A stretch of DNA of 39,491 nt from Motilimonas cestriensis (GTDB lineage Bacteria > Pseudomonadota > Gammaproteobacteria > Enterobacterales > CBDFNC01). The DNA lies in contig NZ_JAIMJA010000031.1 in NCBI RefSeq assembly GCF_021295315.1, forward strand, positions 1 through 39,491, in the 5' to 3' direction. The position numbers and the translations under genes were made by a program. Positions 19,283 through 31,400 of the stretch are shown in pieces. Position 1 is the first letter of the stretch. Each line of letters starts with the position of its first letter. The notes under the pieces are model-generated. The model ran no database searches. It was given only the letters and a program-made list of their open reading frames with translations, and was not told where the DNA came from.

Positions 19283-19432
19283 TCTCAGCCCCCCTGCCTT
19301 CATCAACTCAGATAACACTCACTACGCTTGAGTGAATTTTGTCACAAATATGTCATTTTATCGATTGCCGCTTAATTTTTTTTTAATTCTCCGCATTTAC
19401 TAATTAGTTAGATTTTTTATTGGTGAATAGAG
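19283..19432 (+). promoter_or_regulatory. Upstream region of Rhs2
   Basis: A 150-bp AT-rich leader follows the IS end. It holds a T9 run (about 19377-19385) and CCGCATTTACTAAT about 42 bases before the ATG. A similar motif, TTCGCATTTGTAAT, lies about 46 bases before the Rhs3 start at 39420. The two leaders therefore share a possible promoter or leader element. No confident -35/-10 pair or strong Shine-Dalgarno site is visible. The IS sits immediately upstream and could have changed expression. Confidence 0.4.
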
Positions 19433-22400
19433 ATGGCTTTTATAATTGGTGGCAATGGGTTAGGTAGTTTCGATGCTTTAGGTCAAAGTGCAATAGCACT
19501 GTCTAAAGGTGCTAATGTTCAAGTGAACGCAAATAGTGGTAATGTATTGCTTTCTAATCTTGATCAAACCCTTGTAAGTAAAGGAACCGACGTATCCCTT
19601 GCGCGCAGTTATAACAGTCAAGGCTCTTTCGGAGATGATTTATGGCGGTTCTCATTTGAGCGTAAAGTAGAAATGCTCGGTGGACAACTTCGTCGTACGA
19701 CAGGTGATGGGCATACCAGTATTTTTGACAAAATCTCTAATACCACTTATCAATCATCCGCGGGTAAAGGTGCTCACGATACGTTAGAGAAAACCAGTTC
19801 AAATTGGGTTTACACAGAAGGTAGCAGTCAAACCAAGGAATATTATTCCCTAGCCAATGGTTTGCTTTTACGCAGTGTTGATGAAAATGGTCAAGTAACC
19901 ACATATACTTACGATGGCAGCAACCGGGTTAGCGCCATCAAAAGTGCTGACGGCAGCCAGTTATCGTTTATTTACAATAGTAAAAGTCAGTTAATTCGCA
20001 TTGATACTTATGAATTAGATAATGCAGGGAAAAGTCAGTTCCTTGCCGCTAAATTACATTACGAATATGATGCAAAAGGCCGTCTGGCTGCGGTTGTTAA
20101 TGACTTATCCCCACAAGATAAATCAATTTCTGATGGCCATGTTTTTAAGACGCAGTATAGCTATGTTAGCGAAACCAGTAACTTAATCCATAAAATTAGC
20201 CAAAGTAATGGCAGTGTCCTCACGTTGGGCTATACAACGGTAGCTGGGCAATCAAGGCTTTCTCGTTTAGATGACAATGGCTCGGTGACGTCGTTTAGTT
20301 ATGATGGCGCCAGAGCAAACGGACATCAACTAGAAGTAACCGATGCCGCAGGTGAGAAGTGGTATTACCAGTATGATCCGCAAGGCCGTTTAACGTCAGC
20401 GTTAACACCAAAAGGCGCATCTACCCGCTACACCTATGACAGTCAGGATAACTTACTGAGTGTGAGAGATGGTCAAGGGAGAATACTCAGCTATACCTAT
20501 GATGCCAAAGGCAACCTCACCACCACCAAGCTGAATGGTGTGACAACAGAGCAGGTTACATATAATAGTTTTAATCAAGCTATTGTTTCGACCAAGTTTT
20601 CAGCGCAAAGCTTACCTCAGAATAGCTACAACGTATACGACCCTGCGGGTTTACTGCGTTATTCAGTCAATGGTGAGTCAGAGGTAACAGCATTTGCATA
20701 CAATGCTGATGGGCAACTGATTCGCTCTCGTCAATATACTTCAGCCGATGCATCGGCATTAACTTCTAAGCTCTCTGCTGGCGTAAACCTGAGCTTGGCT
20801 GAGCTTAATAGTTGGGCGAGTAAGCAAAATAAACAAGCCAGTATCTTGACCGAAATGACGTATCAAAGAGGGTTGTTGCATACACAAACGGTTCACAGCC
20901 ATCTTAATTCAGTTGGTGAAGGCATCATTAACCAAGACTCGCTTCATCTGCGTAATACTTGGGACGCCTTCGGGAACTTACTGACCACTGAAAAGCTAAC
21001 GGGCGATTTATCCAAGCCAGGTTTTCAGGTTCAAAGCCGTACAAACTATGTATACGATGGCCTGAACCGTTTGTTATCCACTACAAATGCTCTGGGTTTA
21101 ACCACGACGACTCAGTATCAAGATGCCTCTCGTCAAGTGATCATGACGGCGCAAAATGGCACGGTTACTCAAATAACCTATGATCGAAAAGGTAACGAGC
21201 TTAGTAAAGAAGTAAGTGCTAATGCAAATAAGCATCAGTTTACCGTTCGATCCATGGGCTATGACGATAAATTATACCGTGCCAGCAATCGTGGCGTGAC
21301 GATTGATGGAGCTCATGTCGGAGGTAACGGACGAGGTGTTACCGTTACCTTACTTAACTCTGATAACTCATTACTCTCGACGAAAACGTTTGACACATAT
21401 GGGTCAGCGAGTGCGACATCCGCCTTTGTCAGTTATATAAATAGCTTAAGCGCTCAGGCCTCAGGTGTGCAGGTTGTTATTTCTACCTCTGATGAGTGGA
21501 CTAGCCAGCTAGGTGTTAATGGCAAACAAGCATTGGTTAAATTGGGTGGCTCTGAGACAATATTAAACAGTGCGGCTTCTCGTAGCTCATATGTTTTAGT
21601 TGCTCAAATGCAAGGGGGTAGCTGGCAACGCTTGTATCAAGATTATGGCCCTCGTTATGCAGACCAAGGTGTGGGTTATGAGCGTGATGGGGCGCGAGTA
21701 TTTCAAAGTATTTACAATACTGCCGGGCAACTAACGGCGAGCATTCGCCCTGATGGGGCTCATGAATACTATTTCTATGACAATGAAAACCGACTGGCTG
21801 CGACCGTCAATGCCGTCGGTGTTGCAACAACCTATGCCAGAGACGTGCAGGGCCGGGTAGTCTCAGAAACAGTCCATGCACGAATTATTGATACCTCGGG
21901 TTGGCTAGTGAATGGTCAAGTACCAAAGAAACTGACCGATGTTTCTGCCTTATTGAACACTGCAACAGCCAGCCAAAAAGCACTCAACCGTAGCATTAGC
22001 AGTGAGTTTGACCGTGACGGTCGATTAGTTAAGGTGCAAGACAGTGAAGGTCAAATTAAGCAATATCAATATGATAATTTAGGCCGTCAAACATCTTCTC
22101 TGATCTTCAATAAAGACGCTAGAGGCACTGCCCTACAAACGTTAACTGAATATGACAACGCAGGGCGCGTCGTAAAAACGGTTGATGCTAAAGGCTATGT
22201 CACGGAAATAAATTACGATGAAGCGGGTCGTAAAGTTGAAACGCGTCAATATAAAGCATCCTCGCAAAAACTAATGCAGGGCAATCATGGTGTCAATGCG
22301 GCGCATTGGGTTGTTTATGATCCCATCCCCGCTGGCGCGACCATGACCCCAGAGTTCGATGCTGAATATGGCGCTGAGGTGATGTCAGTAAAAGGGCGAG

Positions 22401-25400
22401 GAACTGACAATGGCTTTAGGTTAAACGGTGAAAGTTCGACTGGGTTTAATGCGAGTGCGAATAAAATCACTTGGGACATGAAATTTACTGGTGCCTCAGT
22501 CGTGTATATTTCATTGAAAACGACTAATGGTCACCGTTATATACAATACAACCACACAGGTAATGCCCCTGTAATCAATGATAGCGGATATATTTTTCAT
22601 TCCTTGGACAAAGCTAATGATGGCAAGTGGCAAACAATTACGCGCGATTTAGCCGCCGATCTCGCAGCGGTTGAACCTAATAATACCTTAATCAGTGTAA
22701 ATGCCTTTTTGGTTCGGGGCTCAGGTAGCGTTGGACAAATAAAGCTACATGATACGGATACCGCTAGGCTTTCAAGTCCACAAGGAGTGGGGAGCTATGA
22801 TAGTAATCGGCTTTTCTATGATGGCCAAGGTCGTCAGCAGTTTGCATTAGATAGTCAAGGGTTCTTAACGGAAATTCGTTATCTCGAAGGCAGCCGTAGC
22901 AAAGAAACTTATCGGTACAGTCAAGTGGTGACCAGTACAACCGGTGGGATCGCAGACTTGATCAGCCAAGCTGGAACGGCTCAATTAGTTGAGCGCCAGC
23001 AGCTTGATATCGCGGGTCGTGTGTTATTGAGCGAAGATGCGCGTGGGACACAAACACGGTTTGAGTATGATGCTGATACCGGTTTATTGATGCAGCGCTC
23101 TGTAAACGATAAACGCAGTACTTACTTAGAATACAATGGGTTCGGTGAAAAAATTGGTGCTGTCACCTTATCGGGTAATACCCATTGGTCGAAAGTAAAT
23201 GTCGCCAACCAAGTTGCAACAAAGGGAACGCAATCAGAATTTGATGCGATGGGGCGCGTAGTACGTGAATATAATAGTGCCACAGGGTTAACGCAATTTG
23301 AATATGATGAAGCTGGCCGCTTAATCGCAACTAAACGACATAATGGGGATGTCAGTGAAACGCAATACAGCGCTTTCGGTGAAGCCATTGTCGCAACAGA
23401 GGCGGGTTCAGTTATCTTAACTCGCACCTTTGATAATGCGGGTCGAATTAGTAAAACAGAAACCGCTGAAGGGGTTGAAACACACTATTTTTACAACGAT
23501 CAAGGTGAATTAGGTTACACCTTGACAAAGGCGATCCGTGAACAAGCCTTTACCCAAGTGGGAAATGGAAATGTCATTGAGCGCTTTATCACTCGTTATG
23601 AGTATGACGAACGTGGTCAGCAAGTGAGCATTGCAACAGTTAAAACACTTACGCCGGTTAGCGCAAGTAACACAACGGAGCAAGCTTATTTACAACAGCA
23701 GCTCGATACTGGATTAGCCTTCAACGAACAACAGCGAACGAGTTATGATCACTTAGGGCGAGTGATCAGGCAAATAGATGGCGAGGGCCTTGTTACACAA
23801 ACGGATTACTTATTAGGTGGAAGAGTTAGCGAGGTTCGAGTAGCAGGCGTGCTGACCGAGCGAATTGAGCTTGATAGCAAGGGACGCGCTCTAACCGTTA
23901 CTAACGGTAACCAATCCAGCACTCGCTATCAGTACGATGATGTAAACGGTATAACGACCATGACGACAGCCACTGGCATTGTCACTCGAACACAAAAAAA
24001 TGAGTTTGGTGAAAAAGTCAGTATTACCGATGGTGAAGGGCACCAACGCCAGTTTCAATATAATGAAAAAGGGCTACTCACTCGCACTACATTTATCGCG
24101 AAAGGCGGCCAGTCTAAAGTGCTATCAGCACAAGAATATAACGATGCGGGGCAATTAGTTTGGTCAACCGATGCTAATGGTATAAAAACCGCATTCACTT
24201 ATGACAGTGTGGGTCGTAGTTGGAAAGTAATCGAAGATAGTGCTGGAGAGCGAAAAACAACTGAATACGGTTATGATAACCGGGGGCAGCGCATTTGGGA
24301 GGATGTTGAAGGTGTCCGTACTTACACTCGTTATGATAAAGACGGTCGTAAAGTTCAAATTGAGCAAGCTGGCATTGCGACATCTTATCAATATGACGCT
24401 AATGGTAAAGTAACTCGTCAAGTTGAAGGTGAAATAAAGGGGGGAGTGCTTCAAGAAGCGCGTATTAGTGAATATGAATATGACGAGCTTGGTAACGTTA
24501 GTCATGAGCGAGTGCGCTCTGGTGCCAAATGGGCGGGGACGGCAAGCTCTCAAACTAGTTCATCTATTTATAATAACGCTGGCCAAATGTTGTCTAAAAC
24601 AAATAACAGCGGCGCAACTACGTACTTTGTTTACAATGCGCAAGGCCGTTTGCAGTACCAAATTAACCCACTTAACTATGTGACTGAATTTGTATACGAC
24701 AATGCGGGTAAAACGGTGTCGCAAACACTCTATGCGAAAGCCATTACACTCCCTGAGGTGATGACTCACACAGAAGTTGCTCGAAGCTTGCAACCTTCGC
24801 AAACGGCAGATCGCGCGACACAGTACGAATACGATAAAGATGGTCGACTCTCTCTCGAAATAAATAGCCAAGGCTATGCCACCAGTTATGCCTATGACAA
24901 GAACAACCGCGTTGTCAAAACCACACGCCATTATAACCCGGTGGTGGCACGTGATACTTGGCAAGCAAATCATGCTAGCAATCGAGAGACACAAACTGTT
25001 TATAACTCTCAAAGTCAATTATGGCTAAGTATTAATGAAAAAGGGCAAGTGAGTGAGCAACGTTACGATGCCCAGGGGCGTGTTGTCGCCACCATTCGCT
25101 ATAGTGGGGATTTTTCAAATGTGTCACTTAGTCAATTACCTGCTCAACTTTCCAAGGCGACACATCGACAAGATACTCGCGTATTCGACGCATTAGGGCG
25201 GCTACGTTTTACTCAAGATGGTGATGGCTACATCGTTGAATACCAATACAACCGTCAGTCACAACAAATTAGAAAACGAGAGTTTGTTGATAATATAGCA
25301 GCACGCCAAGTACTAGATAGTATTCGCACCGCCAACCCTAACGCGAGCGAACTAGAGGTGTTTGTAAAAACGACCGACAAAATTCGTTCAGACGCATTAA

Positions 25401-28400
25401 CTACGGCAAACCCAAATAACCTCATTCAAGAGCTCAATGCCACACAAACTAAAATTGACTCATTGTATGTGGAGCTCGCTACACTAGAAAAAGGCATCTC
25501 GGATAGCACCGCTGCTAATGCGGAGTTAGGTTTTGGCATTATCGAAACATCTGATCGCTTAGAAGCCTTAAAGGTTGAAGTCAATAGTGAAATAGAGCGA
25601 TATAACCGCTTACGCCAAGTGATCAGTGATTTAGATATGCGGGTCTCGGGTTATGAAGTTAAGTTAGGCATTAATGATCCACTTAAAGCGTTAGGTGAAA
25701 AAGTGGCTGAATTGGCAACGGGTGAAACAGCCACTGTTGTGATCGGGGGAGCGACGGATGATACAGGCTTCTCTATAGGCAATAGCTCTCCGGAAGAACT
25801 AGTGAGCAGCTTGCAGCAACGAGCTGCAACGTTGAAAACTAAAATTTCAGACATTAATAGTGATATTAGTGCTCAGTTATCCATTGTTAATTCAAATAAG
25901 TCGCTCGTCACTAAAGCTACGACAACTTATCACAATGCTGAAGCTGCGCTAAATGCTGCCGAGCGAGCATATAACGATGCCATCGCGTCAAAAGGACAGG
26001 CGTATTATAACGCTAAAGCAACACTCGACACGGCAGCGTCTAACAAAGCTTTTGCCCTTAGTAACTTAAATTTTGCGAAAGAAGAGGTAGCTCGTTATCA
26101 GCTCGAAGTTGATGCTAATAACAAATTACTAAATACAGCTAAGTCAAATTTAGCGTCTAAAAGCCAATTAGCATCAAACGCGTTTAACCGCTATAAAGCC
26201 GAAGAATCAAAATTCAATACTGCAAACAGTCAGCATCAAGCTGCACTGGCTCAATTATCAAAAGCCGAAGCCGATATCACTAAGTTCCAATCTGCTTTAG
26301 TCTCTGCAAATAATGAAGTAGATTATCGCTCAGCCAATCGCTACCGCAATGAAGAAGTTGGCGGCTACACACAAGCACAAATTGATGCTTCTATTGCTAA
26401 TCGTAATGCGGTTACCAATTCGTTGAACAGTGCGCACGCTGCTAAATCGAGTGCTCAGAGTGCGGTTAAGGCTGCAGAGGCCGATATTCGTGCATATACC
26501 AAAACTAAAAATGAAACTAACCAAGCTTACTCAACCGCGCTTGCTGATAAGGACAGTGCTCAAGGCTTAGTGAATAGTTATACCAGCATTTTAAAATTTG
26601 CTAATGATACGCTTGCTACAGCCAAGACAGATCTAAGCAAAGCGCAAACAGAATATGACCACAATGTGGTAAGCTATAATGCTGCACAAGTTAACTTTGA
26701 CAAAATTAAGGCTGCAAACAATGTTTCCTCTGCTGAGGTAGATTCTGCAAGGAATACCTTAGCCGATGCGGAAAAAGCTTTTCTCAGTGCAGTCGTTTTG
26801 CTTCGAGATTCAGAAACTAAGCAAAGTAATTTAAAAGCACAACAAGCTTTATTAACCGCTGAGCAAAGTAAAATTAGCAGTGACCTGAACATTGCAAATC
26901 AAGCGACCAATGCTGGTGAAGACTTCATGCTAGACAAAGGTGAAAGCTACCTTGCCCTAGCTACCAGTAATAGTGCACAAGCAAAAAAAGGTATTGTTGA
27001 AAACACAGGTAAAGTCAATGCCATCAAAGGCAAGCTGGATGTGTTGAATCAAAAAGTGCAACAACAGCAAGCTAAAGTTGCGCAACAAGCAAGTGTTTGG
27101 CAAAGCAGTCAACAAAATCACCAGAGTAAGCTTGCTGATTTAACCAGTAAGCAAGCACAGTATGCCGCTGAACAACAAAAAGTGGGGAATGCAAATAACG
27201 CGGTAGTGCAAAGTCAAGGCGTGTTAAATACCCGCGCAAATGCGGTGAAGGGGGCCGAAACTCAGCTCACAACGGAAACGACTAACCAAAAAAATGCAAC
27301 AACAACCTTAGCGACCAGACAAACGCAATATAACGCTGCCCTTAACAATCAACAAAGTGCGCAAGCCACTTTTAATCAGCGTACTAATGACGTTAACTAC
27401 TGGAACAGTCAAGAGTCCCAAGCCACTATTGAGCGTAATAAGCTCAATGCTCAAATTCCTCAAGCTGACCGTAATATTGCTTATGCGCAAGCATATCTAA
27501 ATAGTGCCCAGCATGACTTAGATTATGCGGTTAAGAACCGACATCGAGCAGAAGAGTATGGTGGTGGTTTTAGCTCAGCTGAAATCAGTAGGCGCACAAC
27601 AGTGCGCAACAGTGCTGCCGCTGCTTTAAGTAATGCACAAAACGCACGAAGCTCGATCATTAACTCTCGCAACTGGTGGCAAGGTAAAATTAATACAGCC
27701 GTCGCCAACAAAGCGACCGCAAATCAAAATAAAACAAATGCCTATAATTCATTATTAGCCGCTAATGCGCAGCACAGTGCTGCAAAAACAAACCTAAATA
27801 ATGCCAGCACAGCGTTGACCACTGCCGACATAAAACTCGCGCAAGCAAAAACGTCTTTGGCTAATGCAAACAAACAGTTAGCAGATGCTCAAACTAAGCT
27901 AAATAGCGCTAAAGCTCACCTTGATGGTGTTGAGAAAAATGCTGAGACGGTGCGCCAGCTAATGGTTAAGGCACAATCCGATGAGGCTAACGCAAAAGCG
28001 CATATTATCAGTGCTCGCGCCGAGCTAGATAAAGCCGAGAGCGGCTTGAAGTTAGCTCGCGCTGATTTAGACGGTAGTTTAACGTCTTTAGGTGTGGCCG
28101 AAAAAGAGCTTGAAACAGCCATCATATTGCATAACGACGTAAATCGTTACCTAAGAGCTGCACGGTATTACTTTACGCAGGCAAAATCTTACACCGATGC
28201 CTCACAACAAGCAGCAGTAGAAGCTAGCCAATCGCTAAATCATAACTTGCGTAGCAATACCGTTAGTCAAGATACCGACTTTGTTTATAACGCGCGAGGC
28301 TTGCTCGAGAAAACATTCAGTCCAGCCGTTTCGTACTTTAAGACGAATGTGAACAGTGGCATGACATCAAGCTATGGCCGCTTGGAGTCAACCAACCAAT

Positions 28401-31400
28401 ACGACAGTCTCGGTAACGTGGTTAAAATAACTTCCGCCAAAGGGACACACATGGAAAGTGTGCAACAATTCGTTCACACCGTTCAGGGGGTGCAAACCAA
28501 AGCGATAGGACTAGCTGGCAGTGAGGTAATGCTAGATGCACAAGGCCGAGCCACTATAAATATCAACGCAGAAGGTGGACGGCGAGACCGGATTTATGAC
28601 GCTGCAGGACAATTGCGTTTTGAAATTGATGAATTAGGTCACGCTACCGAATACCGATATAACGCATTTGGCCAACAAGAAAGTGTTATTCGCTACAGTA
28701 AATTTGCTCGAGTTGGCACCGGCACCATCAGTCTTGCGCAAATGGAAACATTCGTTAAAACAGCGGGCAGTCAGCGTCAAATTATGTATCGTTATGACCA
28801 GTCTGGGCGCCAAATTGAAAGTAAACACGTTGCTGATGGTACTTCGTTATTTGATAGAAATAACTTTAACCGTTTTGGTGATGAGTTATCACAGACGGTG
28901 CAATACACTTCACCAACAAAAAATAGCAATGTCACTAAACTCGCGCAATTGTTTGATAGTGCTGGTCGGCTCTATGCTACGCGTGATGCAGAAAACTATG
29001 TCACCCTATATGAATACAATGGTTATGGAGAGTTATCGGGTAAAACAGAGTATGCTGAACGATACACTGGCACTTGGGCCGCTAATAGCTTAAATACATG
29101 GAAAGCCGTTGCCAGTAACCAGAAAGACATGCGCCGTGAAACGTATGAATTTGATGCTCGGGGTAACCGCACGTTAGTGACACGTCATCAAGTTGAGTAT
29201 TACGAAAATGTGAATGGTAAAGCGGTCAGAAAAGTGGCGAATTTACACGCCAGCTCCTATTACGATCTTGGTGGTAGAGTGACCCTTTCTCTTAACGAGG
29301 TTGGCACGCGAAACGTAGCTAATCACAAAGCGGCCAATGACAGCGTGATGAATGAATATGATGCGATGGGGCGTTTAATTCGCACTTGGTCACCAGAAAG
29401 TGAGTATTTAAATAGCCACCTTGAATTATTAGCGGGGCAAAATACCGCACGAAAAACCCGTAAAGTGGTAGATATCTTCTATGATGCCATGGGTAATCAA
29501 GTGGCTACGCAACAGTCATCGGGTCAATCTAGCTATCAGTATTTTGATGCTCAAGGCCGATTGGTTGGTCGTCGTGATGCTGCTGGTCAATTTACTGCGG
29601 TGGAAGTGGATAAAATGAATCGGGTGATCCGCGAGTCACAGCAAATTAGTGTGAAAGATCAGCTTAGTTATAGTCACAGCGCCGTCACAGAGTACAAATA
29701 TGACGCAACGGGACGTCAAACCGAGACCTGGATCCACAGTGACGGAAAGATCAATAAACAAAAGGCCGTCTATAACGCATACGGTGAGATAGAGCGCAAA
29801 TACAATAACGATGTGCTGCAAGAGTCATATATATACAATGGCCTGGGCCAGGTCAAACAAAGCACAGTCAAAGGCGTTAAACATGATTTTGAGTATGATT
29901 GGCAGGGCGGGGTGCGCAAGGAAACCATCGGTGGTGATCGTGTTGTCAACCGCGAAATTGATAACCTAGGTCGGGTATTAGCTGAGCGTCAAGGAAGCTC
30001 AGCGGCAGTGACATCACAAACCTTTGACCGCTGGGGTAACGTTAAAACAAAAACCATTGCCGCTCAAACTACATACTATGACTACAACAGCAGCAACCAA
30101 CTGGTAAAAGAAACCGCAGCCCCAACCGCAATTGCTGGCACGGGGCAGACTAAATCTGCGGTGACATTGCGTTACTACGATGCCAAGGGTCATCAAATAG
30201 CGACTCAAACAGCCAATGGTAGCTGGTATTACAGTCAATATGATGCATCGGGTCAAAAAGTTAAAGACACCAACTCTTTGGGGCAAAGTAGTCTCTATTT
30301 CTATGACTTAGCGGGCAATAAAATCGCCGTGATGAATGAAAAAGGTCAGGGCGAGGCGTACGACTATAATGCCCGAGGGCAAATTACTCATCGTTCAAAA
30401 TATGATGCGGTAAATGAACAATTTGATATCTTTGCAACCTTCTCATATGACCAAGCTGGGCAACGTTATAAAGAGGAGTACCATGGACAGTCAGGTTACC
30501 AACAATGGACTCGGTTTGGTCGAGCAGGACAAGTGCTTGAAACGCTTGGCCAAGGTGTACGCCGTGGTTTTAGTTATGATAACCATGGTAATAAACTGAC
30601 AGAATCATGGTTGGATGCCAAACAGCACACAGCCAGTGAGCTTGATAAAGTTACCTCAACCTATGACAGCGTTGGACGGTTAGCTACTCAGACCACGATT
30701 GACGGGATTACCTTCAAGTTTGTCTACGATCAATATGGCCAATTGAAGCAAAAGCACAGCGCAGACGGTCAACACGAAATCAACTATACCTATTACAGTA
30801 ATGGCCTTCTTAAGAGCCAAGCTGTAAAAGGGCAAAAAACCGAAAATTTTGTGTATGACAACGCCGGTCGTGAAACCGCTCGCACCCTGACGCAAGGCGA
30901 CTCAAGCATCACCACGAAAACAACTTATGACGCCCAAGGTCGTATTCAGAGTGTCTCCGTGTCTGGCGTTAAAGGGTTTGGCCAAACCTTAGAGAACTCT
31001 ACCCTTACCTATGGTTATGACTTGATGGGCAACCGTGTCAGCATCACCAGCCAAAAAGGCAGTGCGGCAGCGATAACGGATTGGTATCAATACGATAGCG
31101 AAAACCGCATGGTGATCAGTAAAGGCGCGCGTCAAAGCAATGGCACCATAGTGGCGGGTAAAGCGGGCAGTTCACACATTGTTTACGATGCGCTTGGCCG
31201 CAAGCACACCGAAACCACGTATGTAGCCGTTGATCGCAATGGTCATAAACCCGTGGTTAAGCAACAAACCACCTATGGTTATGACCGCTTTAACCACCTT
31301 GACCAAGTGGTTGTGAAAGAATACAACGGCGCGAAAGCCTATGTCACTAGCATCATGACCCGCGAAAACTCGTTAACCGGTCATGCGCGGGTGCAAACAG

